Part shown: in pieces, positions 1 through 9,925 of the stretch
How positions within the stretch are numbered: the first letter of the stretch is position 1
Layout: each line of letters starts with the position of its first letter
Origin: an uncultured Porphyromonadaceae bacterium
GTDB taxonomy: Bacteria > Bacteroidota > Bacteroidia > Bacteroidales > Coprobacteraceae
DNA length: 64,000 bases
NCBI GenBank assembly: GCA_900545915.1
Contig: URAV01000001.1
Location: forward strand, 147,373 to 211,372
Direction of reading: 5' to 3'
The notes under the pieces: model-generated
Databases searched by the model: none
Seen by the model: the letters and a program-made list of their open reading frames with translations, nothing else
Told to the model about the DNA's origin: nothing
Made by a program: the position numbers and the translations under genes

Positions 1-38
1 ATATTCGTACCTTAAGAAATTTCTAATAAAATATAATA

Positions 39-2198
39 ATGAAAAACGTCAACTTTTTTATAAAAACAGTATCGATTTACTGTATTTGTTTTTTATCTAC
101 AGCAATTACGGTATATTCTGCAACAAAAGACATGACAAACGGGAAATGGACCATCCGATTTAATGATGAGACCCGAAAAAGTGAATTTGTGAAAGATGGA
201 ACAACTATACTGCAAGATGTATCCGTCAAGTTTAAACATAATGCTTCAATTATAGAAAGCACATCATATTCCGATATAAAATTCAGTGAAGAGAATTATT
301 CCGATGCAGCAGGCGAATGCAAAAGATTTATTATAGAATATAAGAATACAGAAAATTCAACCTATCCGACGATACAACAATGTTTCTATCTATATCCGGA
401 TAAAGACTACTTTTTAACCGATGTATTTCTATTATCTTCAGGAACTTCGAAAATAGAAAGCAATTACATCGCACCGATATATACAGAAACACAAAATCGT
501 TTTTTACCACAAGATGCCAATAATCGTTTTTTATTCGTTCCTTTCGATAACGATGGTTTCATTACTTACGGGTCGCTTCCGTTATCCAGAGGAATAGATC
601 CTACATCTTTAGGAGTGGGAAGGTACGCCAGGGATACGATTTCTTTCGAAGTGACATCAATATTTAACGGAGAAACACAAGAAGGTCTGGTTATAGGGTC
701 TGTAGAACATGATACATGGAAATCTGCCATACGAATGACAGGTAGCCCCCTATCTCAAGCTTATATAAACAAACTTGAATGTTACAGCGGAGCGACACAC
801 AGTATTACACGAGATGCAACCGATGATAACTGGTTGCAGCCTCACGGAGCTGTAAAAGGAACGAAAATAAAATCTGCCCGGATGTTGGTAGGTCTTTTCG
901 ATGATTGGCGCACAGGCATGGAAACTTTCGGAGACGTCAATGCTCTTATCGCTCCAAAAAGAGAATGGAATAATCCGACACCTTTCGGCTGGAACAGTTG
1001 GGGCGGTATGGAAAGAAATATCAATTTCGACGGTGTTATTTCTGTATCAGACTTCATTAAAGAAAATATTCAAGGGAAAGGTCATTTTGGAGAAGATGGA
1101 CTCGTTTTTGTAGGACTGGACTCTTTTTGGGACAATCTGAACTGGGATCAATTGAAACAATTTGCCGATTATTGTAAAGCAAACGGGCAAGTTCCGGGTA
1201 TTTATTGGACTCCATTCTGCGACTGGTTTCCGGAAAATGATCGTGCCCTCGAAGGCAATAACGGTTATTTCTATAGCCAAACACATCTCAAAGTAAATGG
1301 AAAAACCAAAAAACTTTGCGGTGCCGGATGTATGGATCCGACCGCCCCATCAACCCTGTCCCGTATTAATTTCTTTATCGACAAATTTAAAGCTGCCGGA
1401 TTCAAATATTTAAAACTGGACTTTATGACTAATGGAATCATAGAGGCAGACAGCTATTATAGAGATGACATTACAACCGGTGTACAAGCATACAATTTTG
1501 GGATGAAGTATCTGAGAGAACGCTGTGGAGACGATATGTTTATCGTCGAATCTATCGCACCTCTTTTCCCTGCTAATTATGCTCATGCCCGACGTATCAG
1601 TTGCGATGCTTGGGGAGAAATGTGGCATACCAACTACATGATGAACAGCCTTTCTTTCGGATGGTGGCTTAACCGGATATATTGTTTTAATGATCCCGAC
1701 CATTTGGTAATGGGAGACCGTAGCGATGCAGAAAATATGTCGAGAATGACAACCGGAGCTGTTACCGGCTATTGCATGTTAGGAGATAATTTGAGTACGG
1801 AAGGAACTTATATAGGCTCGGCAACATCTCAAGCCAAAGCAAAAAAATACGCCACATACGAAAAAGTCAACGATGTCATAAGACTCGGAAAGTCTTTCCG
1901 TCCTGCATACGGACACAAAGTCTTTGGAGATAATAAAGCCGTAGATCTGTTTTATTTAGAAACAGAAGACTCTTACTATATCGCTTATTTCAATTATAAT
2001 GAAGGAGAAAAAAGCGGAACTCTCGACTTGAAAAAATTAAATATCGATCCGGATAACATAGATACAGGCAAGAGTTTTGAGTGTTGGTCTTCCGATCCGA
2101 TAACTATCTCCGAAGGAATGCTGGAATACTCATTACCTAATAATCAGGCAAAATTGTACCATCTATTCAAAAAACAAAACACACAACCTAAAAACTAA
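39..2198 (+). CDS. Secreted clan GH-D glycoside hydrolase (GH36/GH27-like alpha-galactosidase family)
   Basis: This 719-residue protein starts with a Sec signal peptide (hydrophobic stretch about residues 8-27, likely cleaved after VYSA). A beta-rich N-terminal half of about 300 residues is followed by a TIM barrel that opens with PFGWNSWGG (about 315-323). The barrel carries KLDFM, whose Asp461 fits the clan GH-D nucleophile, and SCDAW, whose Asp523 fits the acid/base. A small beta C-terminal domain closes it. Families GH27 and GH36 remove alpha-galactosyl and related groups with retention. It is the first gene of the PUL seen here and lies 60 bp before the IPT/TIG lipoprotein; the locus may extend left of the window. 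The exact family and substrate cannot be decided by reading. No promoter is visible in the 38 bases before the start. Confidence 0.8.
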   Translation: MKNVNFFIKTVSIYCICFLSTAITVYSATKDMTNGKWTIRFNDETRKSEFVKDGTTILQDVSVKFKHNASIIESTSYSDIKFSEENYSDAAGECKRFIIEYKNTENSTYPTIQQCFYLYPDKDYFLTDVFLLSSGTSKIESNYIAPIYTETQNRFLPQDANNRFLFVPFDNDGFITYGSLPLSRGIDPTSLGVGRYARDTISFEVTSIFNGETQEGLVIGSVEHDTWKSAIRMTGSPLSQAYINKLECYSGATHSITRDATDDNWLQPHGAVKGTKIKSARMLVGLFDDWRTGMETFGDVNALIAPKREWNNPTPFGWNSWGGMERNINFDGVISVSDFIKENIQGKGHFGEDGLVFVGLDSFWDNLNWDQLKQFADYCKANGQVPGIYWTPFCDWFPENDRALEGNNGYFYSQTHLKVNGKTKKLCGAGCMDPTAPSTLSRINFFIDKFKAAGFKYLKLDFMTNGIIEADSYYRDDITTGVQAYNFGMKYLRERCGDDMFIVESIAPLFPANYAHARRISCDAWGEMWHTNYMMNSLSFGWWLNRIYCFNDPDHLVMGDRSDAENMSRMTTGAVTGYCMLGDNLSTEGTYIGSATSQAKAKKYATYEKVNDVIRLGKSFRPAYGHKVFGDNKAVDLFYLETEDSYYIAYFNYNEGEKSGTLDLKKLNIDPDNIDTGKSFECWSSDPITISEGMLEYSLPNNQAKLYHLFKKQNTQPKN

Positions 2199-2258
2199 CA
2201 ATTAAGAAAATCAACATTACATGCGTTAATAAAAATTTATACATAAATTAATTTCATC

Positions 2259-3590
2259 ATGAAAAAACTCAGAAGTTTCAAACTGACAAGCAGTCTATGG
2301 GCTGTATTGTTAATGCTTGTTTTTGCTTCTTGCAAAGACGACAAAGAGAAATCTGCGACACACGATCCCAATAAACCGGTAACTTTAACCAATTTCTATC
2401 CGACCAATGGAGGCGTGGCGACCAAACTTATTTTAAACGGGGATAATTTCGGTTCAGATGCTAAAAACATCAAAGTTTTCATCAATGACAAACCGGCAGC
2501 CGTCATATCGTCTATCGGAAACAAGATCTATGCCATCTGTCCGAGAAAACCGGGTGAAGGTGACGAAAATCAGATTATCGACTGTAAGATCAAAGTTAAA
2601 ATCGGAGACCAAGAAGTCGAATATCCTGAACACTTTATCTACCAAATACAGACCGTAGTAACAACCGTCTGCGGAATTAAAGATGCTCCGGACGATGTAG
2701 TAACCGGCAACCTTGCCCAAACGACTATGCCTCCGGTAACTTACCTGGCTATCGATAAGGACAACAATATTATTGCTTGTCTTCGTAACAGGAACAGTTA
2801 TTACGACAATAATAAAGTTATTCTGGTAAATGAAGATGAAGATGCCAGTCGTCTGTTAATTCCGAATACAGGCGCTCCGTTGAATCAACCATGTATGTTG
2901 GATGACGGAAATACAGTATATATCCCGACAGATAGTAATTTAGATTATTGGGTTATGTCTTCTGAAAATTTATGGAGTCCGATAAAACAAGCTTTAAAAC
3001 CTGCCACAGGAGAACAAGTCAATATCAATTTTAAACATTCATTTGCCATGTGTACGGTCGATGGCTATATGTACACTCGTGCTAAACAAAATGGTGTCCT
3101 TTACAAATTCGATCCGAAAACAGGATTGACAATGCAAGTTGCAACCGGATTAATGTCAGAAAGTGACGCTTATATGGCATTCAGTCAGAAGAATCCTTCA
3201 AAACTTTATTTGGCATATACCAACAGTCATTGCATATATACTTATGACGTACTTACCAAAAAGCATGAACTGTTCGCCGGTATCGTAAATAATTCGGGAT
3301 ATCTCGATGGTATCGGTTCATACGCCATGTTCAATCAACCCCGTCAATTGATTCTCGATGAAGATGACAATCTTTACATCGCCGATACGGAAAACCATGT
3401 AATCCGAAAAGTGACGCCTCAAGGACAGGTCAGTACCGTAATCGGACAAGCCGGTGTAGCCGGATATCAGGATGGTGACCCGGATGTAGCCCTATTCAAC
3501 CGTCCTCACGGAGTTTGTATCAATAAAGAGGGAATTATTTATATCGGAGATTATGAGAACCAATGTATCCGCCGTCTGGCCATCGAATAA
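2259..3590 (+). CDS. Surface lipoprotein with IPT/TIG domain and NHL repeats, PUL-associated
   Basis: This 443-residue lipoprotein has a lipobox ending at Cys25 (LVFASC), followed by KDDKEK. Such an acidic/lysine run resembles the surface-export signal of Bacteroidota lipoproteins. Residues about 40-130 look like an IPT/TIG immunoglobulin-like domain (PVTLTNFYPTNGG, then FGSD, FIND). The rest is a beta-propeller with NHL-type repeats, clearest near the C-terminus (NLYIADTENHVIRKV; IYIGDYENQCIRRL). In many PULs an IPT/NHL lipoprotein lies beside SusC/SusD and acts as a surface glycan-binding or scaffold protein; that role is inferred here from position. It lies 34 bp before susC and is probably in the same transcript. 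No catalytic residues are recognised. Confidence 0.8.
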   Translation: MKKLRSFKLTSSLWAVLLMLVFASCKDDKEKSATHDPNKPVTLTNFYPTNGGVATKLILNGDNFGSDAKNIKVFINDKPAAVISSIGNKIYAICPRKPGEGDENQIIDCKIKVKIGDQEVEYPEHFIYQIQTVVTTVCGIKDAPDDVVTGNLAQTTMPPVTYLAIDKDNNIIACLRNRNSYYDNNKVILVNEDEDASRLLIPNTGAPLNQPCMLDDGNTVYIPTDSNLDYWVMSSENLWSPIKQALKPATGEQVNINFKHSFAMCTVDGYMYTRAKQNGVLYKFDPKTGLTMQVATGLMSESDAYMAFSQKNPSKLYLAYTNSHCIYTYDVLTKKHELFAGIVNNSGYLDGIGSYAMFNQPRQLILDEDDNLYIADTENHVIRKVTPQGQVSTVIGQAGVAGYQDGDPDVALFNRPHGVCINKEGIIYIGDYENQCIRRLAIE

Positions 3591-3624
3591 CCTTAATTGC
3601 ATCGAATAATTAAAATCTACCATA

Positions 3625-6600
3625 ATGAAAAAAATCATATTTATAATCTTATTAGCGTGCTGTCAGATCACCGCATTTGCACAGCAAGCCGCTAAAACAT
3701 TTACGGTATCGGGTACGGTAGTGGATGAAACCGACACACCGGTTCCCGGAGCCAGCGTGTACGCCAAGGATAGGGCAGGTATGGGAACCGCCACAGATGT
3801 TGACGGAAAATTCTCGTTAAAAGTCCAAAAAAACGATATTCTCGTCGTTTCGTTTTTAGGTTATGCTCCTTCGGAAACTGCTATTACCGGACCTAAAAGC
3901 GATCTGAGAATCAAACTGACTCCATCAGATCACCAGATTGAAGAGGCGGTTGTTGTCGGTATGGGAACTCAACGAAAAATAAGCGTAGTAGGTGCCGTAA
4001 CCAACGTGGATGTAAAAGATTTGCAAACTCCGGCTACAAACCTCGCCAATATGTTAGGCGGACGTATTCCGGGAATCATTTCGGTACAACGAAGCGGAGA
4101 ACCGGGGAAAAATATTTCGGAATTCTGGATCCGGGGTATCGGAACGTTTGGAGCAAATAGCAGTGCACTCGTTTTGATCGACGGATTAGAAGGCGATTTG
4201 AGTGAAGTGGACCCTGCCGATATCGAAAGTTTCTCGGTCTTGAAAGATGCTTCGGCAACAGCCGTTTATGGAGTAAGAGGTGCAAACGGTGTCGTATTGA
4301 TAACCACCAAAAGAGGAACTGCCGATCGACTGCAAATCACCGGACGTATCAATCTGACCGTTTCGCATTTGACAAACATGCCCGAATACCTGAATTCGTA
4401 CGAATATGCCAAATTGGCAAATGAAGCTCGAGTTGTACGAGGCGACAGACCCCTATACTCGGATATAGAAATGGATTTGATCAAATACCAACTCGACCCG
4501 GATCTTTATCCTGATGTAAACTGGCAAGACGAACTTTTACACAAGAATGCTTTACAACAGACCTACTTCATCAATGCCCGAGGCGGAGGTAGCCTGGCCC
4601 GTTATTACTTAAGTATGGGTATGTCCAATGAATCGGCAGCCTATAAACAGGACAAGAACTCTAAATATTCGGCAAAAGTGGGATACCGCACGGTAAATTA
4701 CCGTTCGAATCTGGATATAAATCTTACGAAAAGTACGGCTCTCTATTTCGGTGCCGACGGATTTATCTCCACCAAATCGGAACCGGGGAACAATGATACG
4801 GATGCGCTTTGGGCGACTCAACGCAATTTGACTCCGATTACCATTCCGACAATCTATTCGACAGGACATCTGCCGGCTTATGGCGTCGATAATGCATATT
4901 CTCCATACGTGATGTTAAACAAAACAGGTATGACCAATATCCGCCATTACCGGGGAAAAGCGACATTGGAATTGAAACAGGATCTCTCCATGCTCCTAAA
5001 AGGATTGAAAATCCGGGCGCAAGGTGCTTATGACACCGAAACGAACCTGAAAGAGATCCGGTCGATCCGTCCCGAAATGTACTATGCCCAAACTCGTAAA
5101 TATACCGGAGAACTCGGTATCATCAAACGTGTAGAATCAGAACCGGCCAAATATACCCATGAAGATGAACAATTCTATAAAGTACATTTCGAAACAACGG
5201 CCACTTACGAAACCACAGTTGCCAAAGAACACCGACTATCCGCATTGCTTTACTATTACATGAGCAGCGAACAACGAATGAATAAAGACATAGACGCTAA
5301 GGCAGAAACATTACGAAGCATGTATGCCATACCTATACGCTACCAAGGATTATCCGGACGTATTACTTACGGATTTCGGGATACCTACTTCATGGACGTA
5401 AACTTCGGATATACCGGATCTGAAAACTTCCAATCCGGACATCGGTTCGGATTCTTCCCTTCGGTTGCCGTAGGTTGGATTCCCACTCAATATGAATTTA
5501 TGCAACGGGGATTGCCTTGGCTGAATTTCTTGAAAATCCGGGCATCTTACGGTACGGTAGGTAACGACCGATTAACCGATGAACGTTTTCCCTATTTGAC
5601 TCTCATGGTCGATGGTGACGGAGGAGGTTGGGGAAGCAGTAGCGGATATATTACAGAAGAACGGGTCGGTGCCAACAATTTAAGATGGGAAAAAGCCAAA
5701 AAAGCCGACTTAGGTATCGAAGGACGTTTATTCAACGAAAAGCTACAATTCGTTGTCGATTTCTTCCAGGATAAACGCGATGGAATTTACCAAAGACGTT
5801 CTCAAATTCCGAGTTATGTGGGGCTGACTCAAATGCCTTTCGGAAACGTAGGAAAAATGAAAAGTTACGGTTCGGACGGAAACATCTCGTTCACCCAAGA
5901 TTTCGGCAAAGACATGACTCTTACGCTCCGCGGTAATTTCACCTATTCCGCCAACAAAGTGGAAAACTGGGAACAGGCATTCCAACCATATGAATACCAA
6001 AACTACACGGGATATGTCAACAACGCTTTCCGAGGATATATCGCTTTAGGTCTTTTCCGAGACGAACAGGATGTGGCACAAAGCCCGAAACAGACATTCG
6101 GTGAATATATGGCGGGAGACATCAAATACAAAGATGTAAACGGTGACGGGGTAATCGATGAAGATGATAAAGTACCTTTATCTTATCCGAACTATCCGCG
6201 TCTGATGTATGGTTTCGGAGGTGAATTCCGTTACAAACAATTTACATTAGGAGTCTTGTTCAAAGGAACCGGAAATACCGATTACTACTATGTAGACGAT
6301 AACGGATATTGGGATAAAGGAAAAAACGGTGAAGGCTATATTCCGTTCTATAATGGAGCTACCGGTAACGTACTGAAAATCGTTGCCGACCAGAAAAACC
6401 GTTGGACTCCGGCTTCCTATTCAGGTGATCCCTCTACGGAAAATCCGAATGCCAGATTCCCGAGATTAAGTTACGGGAAAAGCGCAAACAACACGCAGTT
6501 CTCTACTTTCTGGAAAGGCAATTCTCGTTATTTGAGATTGCAGGAAATCAACTTAAACTATAATCTGACCGCCGGAAAAATTCTGAAAACGTTAGGCGTA

Positions 6601-6744
6601 AGATCCTTAGACCTGCAATTTGTCATATCGAATCTCTGCGTATGGGGACCGGAGAAATTATGGGATCCGGAACAAGCCGATCATAACGGTGGCGCCTACC
6701 CGATTCCTACTCAGTACGCATTCCAGATGTATGTAAACTTCTAA
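3625..6744 (+). CDS. SusC-like TonB-dependent outer-membrane transporter (PUL 1)
   Basis: This 1039-residue protein begins with a signal peptide (about 1-20, ending AFAQQ). A carboxypeptidase-D-like beta-sandwich follows (about 25-110, with SGTVVDETDTPVPGA), then a TonB-box-like EEAVVVGMGTQ, a plug domain (LIDGLEGD, VLKDASATAVYGVRGANG) and a 22-strand barrel ending in the aromatic terminus YVNF. It imports oligosaccharides across the outer membrane with energy from TonB, with the SusD partner as lid. There is no extra N-terminal STN domain, so direct signalling to a FecR-type anti-sigma factor is not expected. The gene sits 30 bp before susD. Length and domain order are normal for the family. 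Confidence 0.97.
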   Translation: MKKIIFIILLACCQITAFAQQAAKTFTVSGTVVDETDTPVPGASVYAKDRAGMGTATDVDGKFSLKVQKNDILVVSFLGYAPSETAITGPKSDLRIKLTPSDHQIEEAVVVGMGTQRKISVVGAVTNVDVKDLQTPATNLANMLGGRIPGIISVQRSGEPGKNISEFWIRGIGTFGANSSALVLIDGLEGDLSEVDPADIESFSVLKDASATAVYGVRGANGVVLITTKRGTADRLQITGRINLTVSHLTNMPEYLNSYEYAKLANEARVVRGDRPLYSDIEMDLIKYQLDPDLYPDVNWQDELLHKNALQQTYFINARGGGSLARYYLSMGMSNESAAYKQDKNSKYSAKVGYRTVNYRSNLDINLTKSTALYFGADGFISTKSEPGNNDTDALWATQRNLTPITIPTIYSTGHLPAYGVDNAYSPYVMLNKTGMTNIRHYRGKATLELKQDLSMLLKGLKIRAQGAYDTETNLKEIRSIRPEMYYAQTRKYTGELGIIKRVESEPAKYTHEDEQFYKVHFETTATYETTVAKEHRLSALLYYYMSSEQRMNKDIDAKAETLRSMYAIPIRYQGLSGRITYGFRDTYFMDVNFGYTGSENFQSGHRFGFFPSVAVGWIPTQYEFMQRGLPWLNFLKIRASYGTVGNDRLTDERFPYLTLMVDGDGGGWGSSSGYITEERVGANNLRWEKAKKADLGIEGRLFNEKLQFVVDFFQDKRDGIYQRRSQIPSYVGLTQMPFGNVGKMKSYGSDGNISFTQDFGKDMTLTLRGNFTYSANKVENWEQAFQPYEYQNYTGYVNNAFRGYIALGLFRDEQDVAQSPKQTFGEYMAGDIKYKDVNGDGVIDEDDKVPLSYPNYPRLMYGFGGEFRYKQFTLGVLFKGTGNTDYYYVDDNGYWDKGKNGEGYIPFYNGATGNVLKIVADQKNRWTPASYSGDPSTENPNARFPRLSYGKSANNTQFSTFWKGNSRYLRLQEINLNYNLTAGKILKTLGVRSLDLQFVISNLCVWGPEKLWDPEQADHNGGAYPIPTQYAFQMYVNF

Positions 6745-6774
6745 CAAAAACATTACGAAAAAATTTCGACAATT

Positions 6775-8799
6775 ATGAACAATATAAAAAAGATAGTCTG
6801 GCTTATCGTAGCATTACCGATTATCGGCATAATCAGCTCATGTGACGATTTCCTCGATGTCGATCACTACTTCGACGATACCTTAAAATACGACTCGGTA
6901 TTCGCATCTCGAAAAAATTTGGAAAAATATCTCTGGGGAGCAGCCGGAGAACTTCCCGATGAAAGCGCCATCTTCGGAGATGATGTAACTCCCGGAGTAA
7001 CAGCTTCCGATGAAATCTTCACACTTATGAAACAGGATCTATTTCACGGAAAAGCCCTGACTTTAGGAGAAGTAAGTCCGTCAAATCTATGTAGTATGAA
7101 TTCATGGGATCCGGCTTACAAAGTGATTCGGAAAGCCAATATGATTCTTGCCCGTATCGGAGAATGTAAAGACATTACCCCATTGCAACGGGCAGAATTG
7201 ATCGGATATACCCATTTCCTCAGAGGATATGCCTACTATTTCATCCTGATGAATTACGGACCGGCAGTTATTGTCGGAGATTTGGTTTTCGACAACAATC
7301 AAGACGCATCGTACTACGAACGGCAACGCAGCACATTCGATGAAACGGTCGATTATATCTGTTCCGAATTCGAATTAGCTGCCCAAAATATCCCCGCAGA
7401 TGCCCCGATTTTAAATTTCGGTCGTCCGACCAAAGGTGCGGCATACGCCCTGATCGCCCGGGTGCGACTGCATGCAGCCAGTCCCGCATTTAACGGAGGA
7501 TCGGCAGCATACCGCTATTTCGGAAACTGGAAACGTAAATCCGATGGAGTTTATTATGTATCACAAACCTACGATGAACGGAAATGGGCGTTAGCTGCCG
7601 CAGCAGCCAAACGGGTAATGGATATGGGCCGTTACACACTTCATACAGCAGAACGCGTATATTCTAAACCTGGAGGAGACGCAACAGAAGTCACTCCGGA
7701 ACTACCCGAAAATGTATCGAATGCCGATTTTCCTTATGGAGCAGGAAATATCGATCCGTTGAAATCATATACCAACATGTTCAACGGAACTACCTATCCG
7801 GTACAAAACAAAGAATTGATTTGGGGTAAATATTCGGATAAAATACGGGAATATACTCGCCAATCATTCCCCATCTACATGGGAGGATACAATGCAATGT
7901 GTCTGACCCAAAAAGTGATCGATGCCTACCTGATGCAAGACGGGAAAACGATAGAGGAAGCACGAGCCACCGGTGAATACAGCGAAACCGGGAACTCCCG
8001 GGTCTTAAAATATTTCTCCGGATACCGCTTACTAAGAGGAACATACAATATGTATGTAAACCGGGAAATGCGGTTTTATGCTTGCGTAGGATTCAACGGC
8101 TGCTATTGGCCGGCCACCTCTTGCACAAATACCGATGTCAGAAACCAAACCGTATATTATTACAACGGAGGAAATGCAGGGCCTCAAACGGCCGGTTCTT
8201 CACAACAAGAGCAAAATACATGTATAACCGGATATGTGCTGAAAAAGTATATCCATCCGGAAGATAACTGGTATAACGGAAACGGTGCGACACGGGTAAA
8301 TAAGGTGTTCCCGATTATCCGGTATGCAGAAATTTTGCTCTCTTATGCCGAAGCAATCAATCATTTACAAAGTTCGCATACGGTAACTCTGCCCAGCGGA
8401 CAAACCTACACACTCTCCAGAAATTCGAATCTGGAAGACATGTTATTTGCATTCAACCAAGTACGTTTCCGCTCGGGACTTCCCGCTTTGAAACCGGAAC
8501 AATACACTTCGGAAGATGCAATGGATGAGCAGATAAAGAGAGAACGTTTTATCGAATTCTTGTGCGAAGGACGTCGTTTCTACGATGTACGTCGGTGGGG
8601 TACTTATGAAGAAGAAGAAAATGTGCCCATAAGCGGAATGAATGTTAATGCCGGTCTCAACGATGGCTACTATACCCGCACGATTATGACCCACTCCGAT
8701 TACAGGAACCGGGTTGTCGATAAGAAAACCGTATTCTTACCGATAGAACGGAATGAGATATTGAAATCCCGTTTATTGGACCAAAATCCAGGATGGTAA
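6775..8799 (+). CDS. SusD/RagB-family nutrient-binding lipoprotein (PUL 1)
   Basis: This 674-residue protein has a lipoprotein signal with Cys23 (IISSC) followed by DDFLDVDHY, the usual SusD start. The N-terminal TPR-like helical region includes RKANMILARI and LIGYTHFLRGYAYYFI. The C-terminal end carries the family hallmark of RFRSGLPAL, IKRERFIEFLCEGRRFYDVRRWG and FLPIERNEI. It should form the hinged lid over the preceding SusC and bind the incoming glycan at the cell surface. At 674 residues it is rather long for SusD, with insertions in the middle. It is followed after 32 bp by a DUF1735-type lipoprotein. Confidence 0.97.
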   Translation: MNNIKKIVWLIVALPIIGIISSCDDFLDVDHYFDDTLKYDSVFASRKNLEKYLWGAAGELPDESAIFGDDVTPGVTASDEIFTLMKQDLFHGKALTLGEVSPSNLCSMNSWDPAYKVIRKANMILARIGECKDITPLQRAELIGYTHFLRGYAYYFILMNYGPAVIVGDLVFDNNQDASYYERQRSTFDETVDYICSEFELAAQNIPADAPILNFGRPTKGAAYALIARVRLHAASPAFNGGSAAYRYFGNWKRKSDGVYYVSQTYDERKWALAAAAAKRVMDMGRYTLHTAERVYSKPGGDATEVTPELPENVSNADFPYGAGNIDPLKSYTNMFNGTTYPVQNKELIWGKYSDKIREYTRQSFPIYMGGYNAMCLTQKVIDAYLMQDGKTIEEARATGEYSETGNSRVLKYFSGYRLLRGTYNMYVNREMRFYACVGFNGCYWPATSCTNTDVRNQTVYYYNGGNAGPQTAGSSQQEQNTCITGYVLKKYIHPEDNWYNGNGATRVNKVFPIIRYAEILLSYAEAINHLQSSHTVTLPSGQTYTLSRNSNLEDMLFAFNQVRFRSGLPALKPEQYTSEDAMDEQIKRERFIEFLCEGRRFYDVRRWGTYEEEENVPISGMNVNAGLNDGYYTRTIMTHSDYRNRVVDKKTVFLPIERNEILKSRLLDQNPGW

Positions 8800-8831
8800 T
8801 GACATAAATAACAAAAACAATACAGTTTATT

Positions 8832-9794
8832 ATGAAAAAAATATTAAATATAGGACTACTTCTTCTAACCCTGACCGGAATAACCGGATGTAACGAAGAC
8901 GAACAGTTCGAAGGCGAATTATATAAAAAAGTCATCTATCTTTTGAGCGATGATAATAAGGCTTTTCAGTCCGTACATGAATTCGGGAAAGAAAGTACCG
9001 GATATATAAGTGTTTGCTGCGGGGGCACTGAACATGTCACACAAGATGTTACGATAGAGTTGGAACCGGATGACCAAGTCCTTGCCCAATACAACAAAAT
9101 AAACTTCGATATCGAAGAATCGAAATTCGCCAAAGAACTGAAATCCGACAGATATAATATCCCGACTTACCAAACTGTACTGAAAGCAAGCAGCGAAGAT
9201 AACTATGCCTTAGTACCTATTTTTGTCAATCCCGAAGGTCTGAGTCCCGATTCGATCTATATGATTCCGCTCCGGATAAAAAGCACCTCGAACTATGAGA
9301 TCAATCCGGACAAACAACAGGTTCTATATCAAGTCGTACTTAAAAACGAGTATGCGACTATGGAATCGACGACCCACTATCAAACAGCGGGTACCGAGAT
9401 CAAGCATACCACCATCGGAGACAAAGCCAACGGTTCGAACGTAACCCGAGTCGTAGCTCCGATCAATAAAAACCGAGTACGGGTATTTGTCGGGACTCAT
9501 ACTTATACACCGGGTAAAGTGACTAAAGAGGATATCGATAAATACGGCATGTATCTTACAATCAATGACGACAAATCCATTACCATAACTCCCTGCGGAA
9601 GTCTGCAAGTGGAAATGATCGGCGGAGCCGAAGATAATTACTATGAAATAGATAAAAAAGGTAGACAGATATTCTATCTGCACTACAAATACTTCGACAC
9701 TAATGTTACGGTAACGGATGAAAGTAATAATAACAATACATGGACCGAAGATTGCTGGATCACCATGGAAGAAAAGGGTGTACGATCGTTATAA
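8832..9794 (+). CDS. DUF1735-type PUL lipoprotein (SusE-position glycan-binding candidate)
   Basis: This 320-residue lipoprotein has Cys20 (GITGC) followed by NEDEQFEGE, an acidic stretch typical of surface-exported Bacteroidota lipoproteins. The N-terminal part (KVIYLLSDDNKAFQSVHEFGKESTGYISVCCGG, read here in pieces) matches the beta-sandwich of DUF1735 proteins that follow SusD in many PULs. The C-terminal half resembles the DUF4361 type. These proteins are thought to be surface glycan-binding proteins or enzyme scaffolds; no enzyme motif is seen. It is the last gene before a strong terminator (9823-9860), so the binding/import genes form one unit and the enzymes downstream another or a read-through one. 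Family assignment is by resemblance only. Confidence 0.7.
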   Translation: MKKILNIGLLLLTLTGITGCNEDEQFEGELYKKVIYLLSDDNKAFQSVHEFGKESTGYISVCCGGTEHVTQDVTIELEPDDQVLAQYNKINFDIEESKFAKELKSDRYNIPTYQTVLKASSEDNYALVPIFVNPEGLSPDSIYMIPLRIKSTSNYEINPDKQQVLYQVVLKNEYATMESTTHYQTAGTEIKHTTIGDKANGSNVTRVVAPINKNRVRVFVGTHTYTPGKVTKEDIDKYGMYLTINDDKSITITPCGSLQVEMIGGAEDNYYEIDKKGRQIFYLHYKYFDTNVTVTDESNNNNTWTEDCWITMEEKGVRSL

Positions 9795-9822
9795 ATAATG
9801 CATGACACTTCAATTTAAGAGC

Positions 9823-9860
9823 AAAATGAGTCTAAAATGCTATTTTTAGACTCATTTTTT
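9823..9860 (+). terminator. Rho-independent terminator after the SusC/D unit
   Basis: A perfect 15-bp stem (9823-9837 with 9844-9858; arm AAAATGAGTCTAAAA) with a 6-base loop runs into a T-rich tail. It lies 29 bp after the DUF1735 gene and before GH92. It likely lowers expression of the enzyme genes relative to the import genes, or ends the first transcript. Confidence 0.85.
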
Positions 9861-9925
9861 ATATAAAAAACAACCTTTTCGGAAGTATCTTTACGAAACG
9901 AAACACACAAAAAATATCGATACGT

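Noticed and set aside
9324..9683. Minus-strand open frame of 119 codons inside the DUF1735 gene
   Set aside because: It is antisense to a well-supported lipoprotein gene and has no start context or family match.
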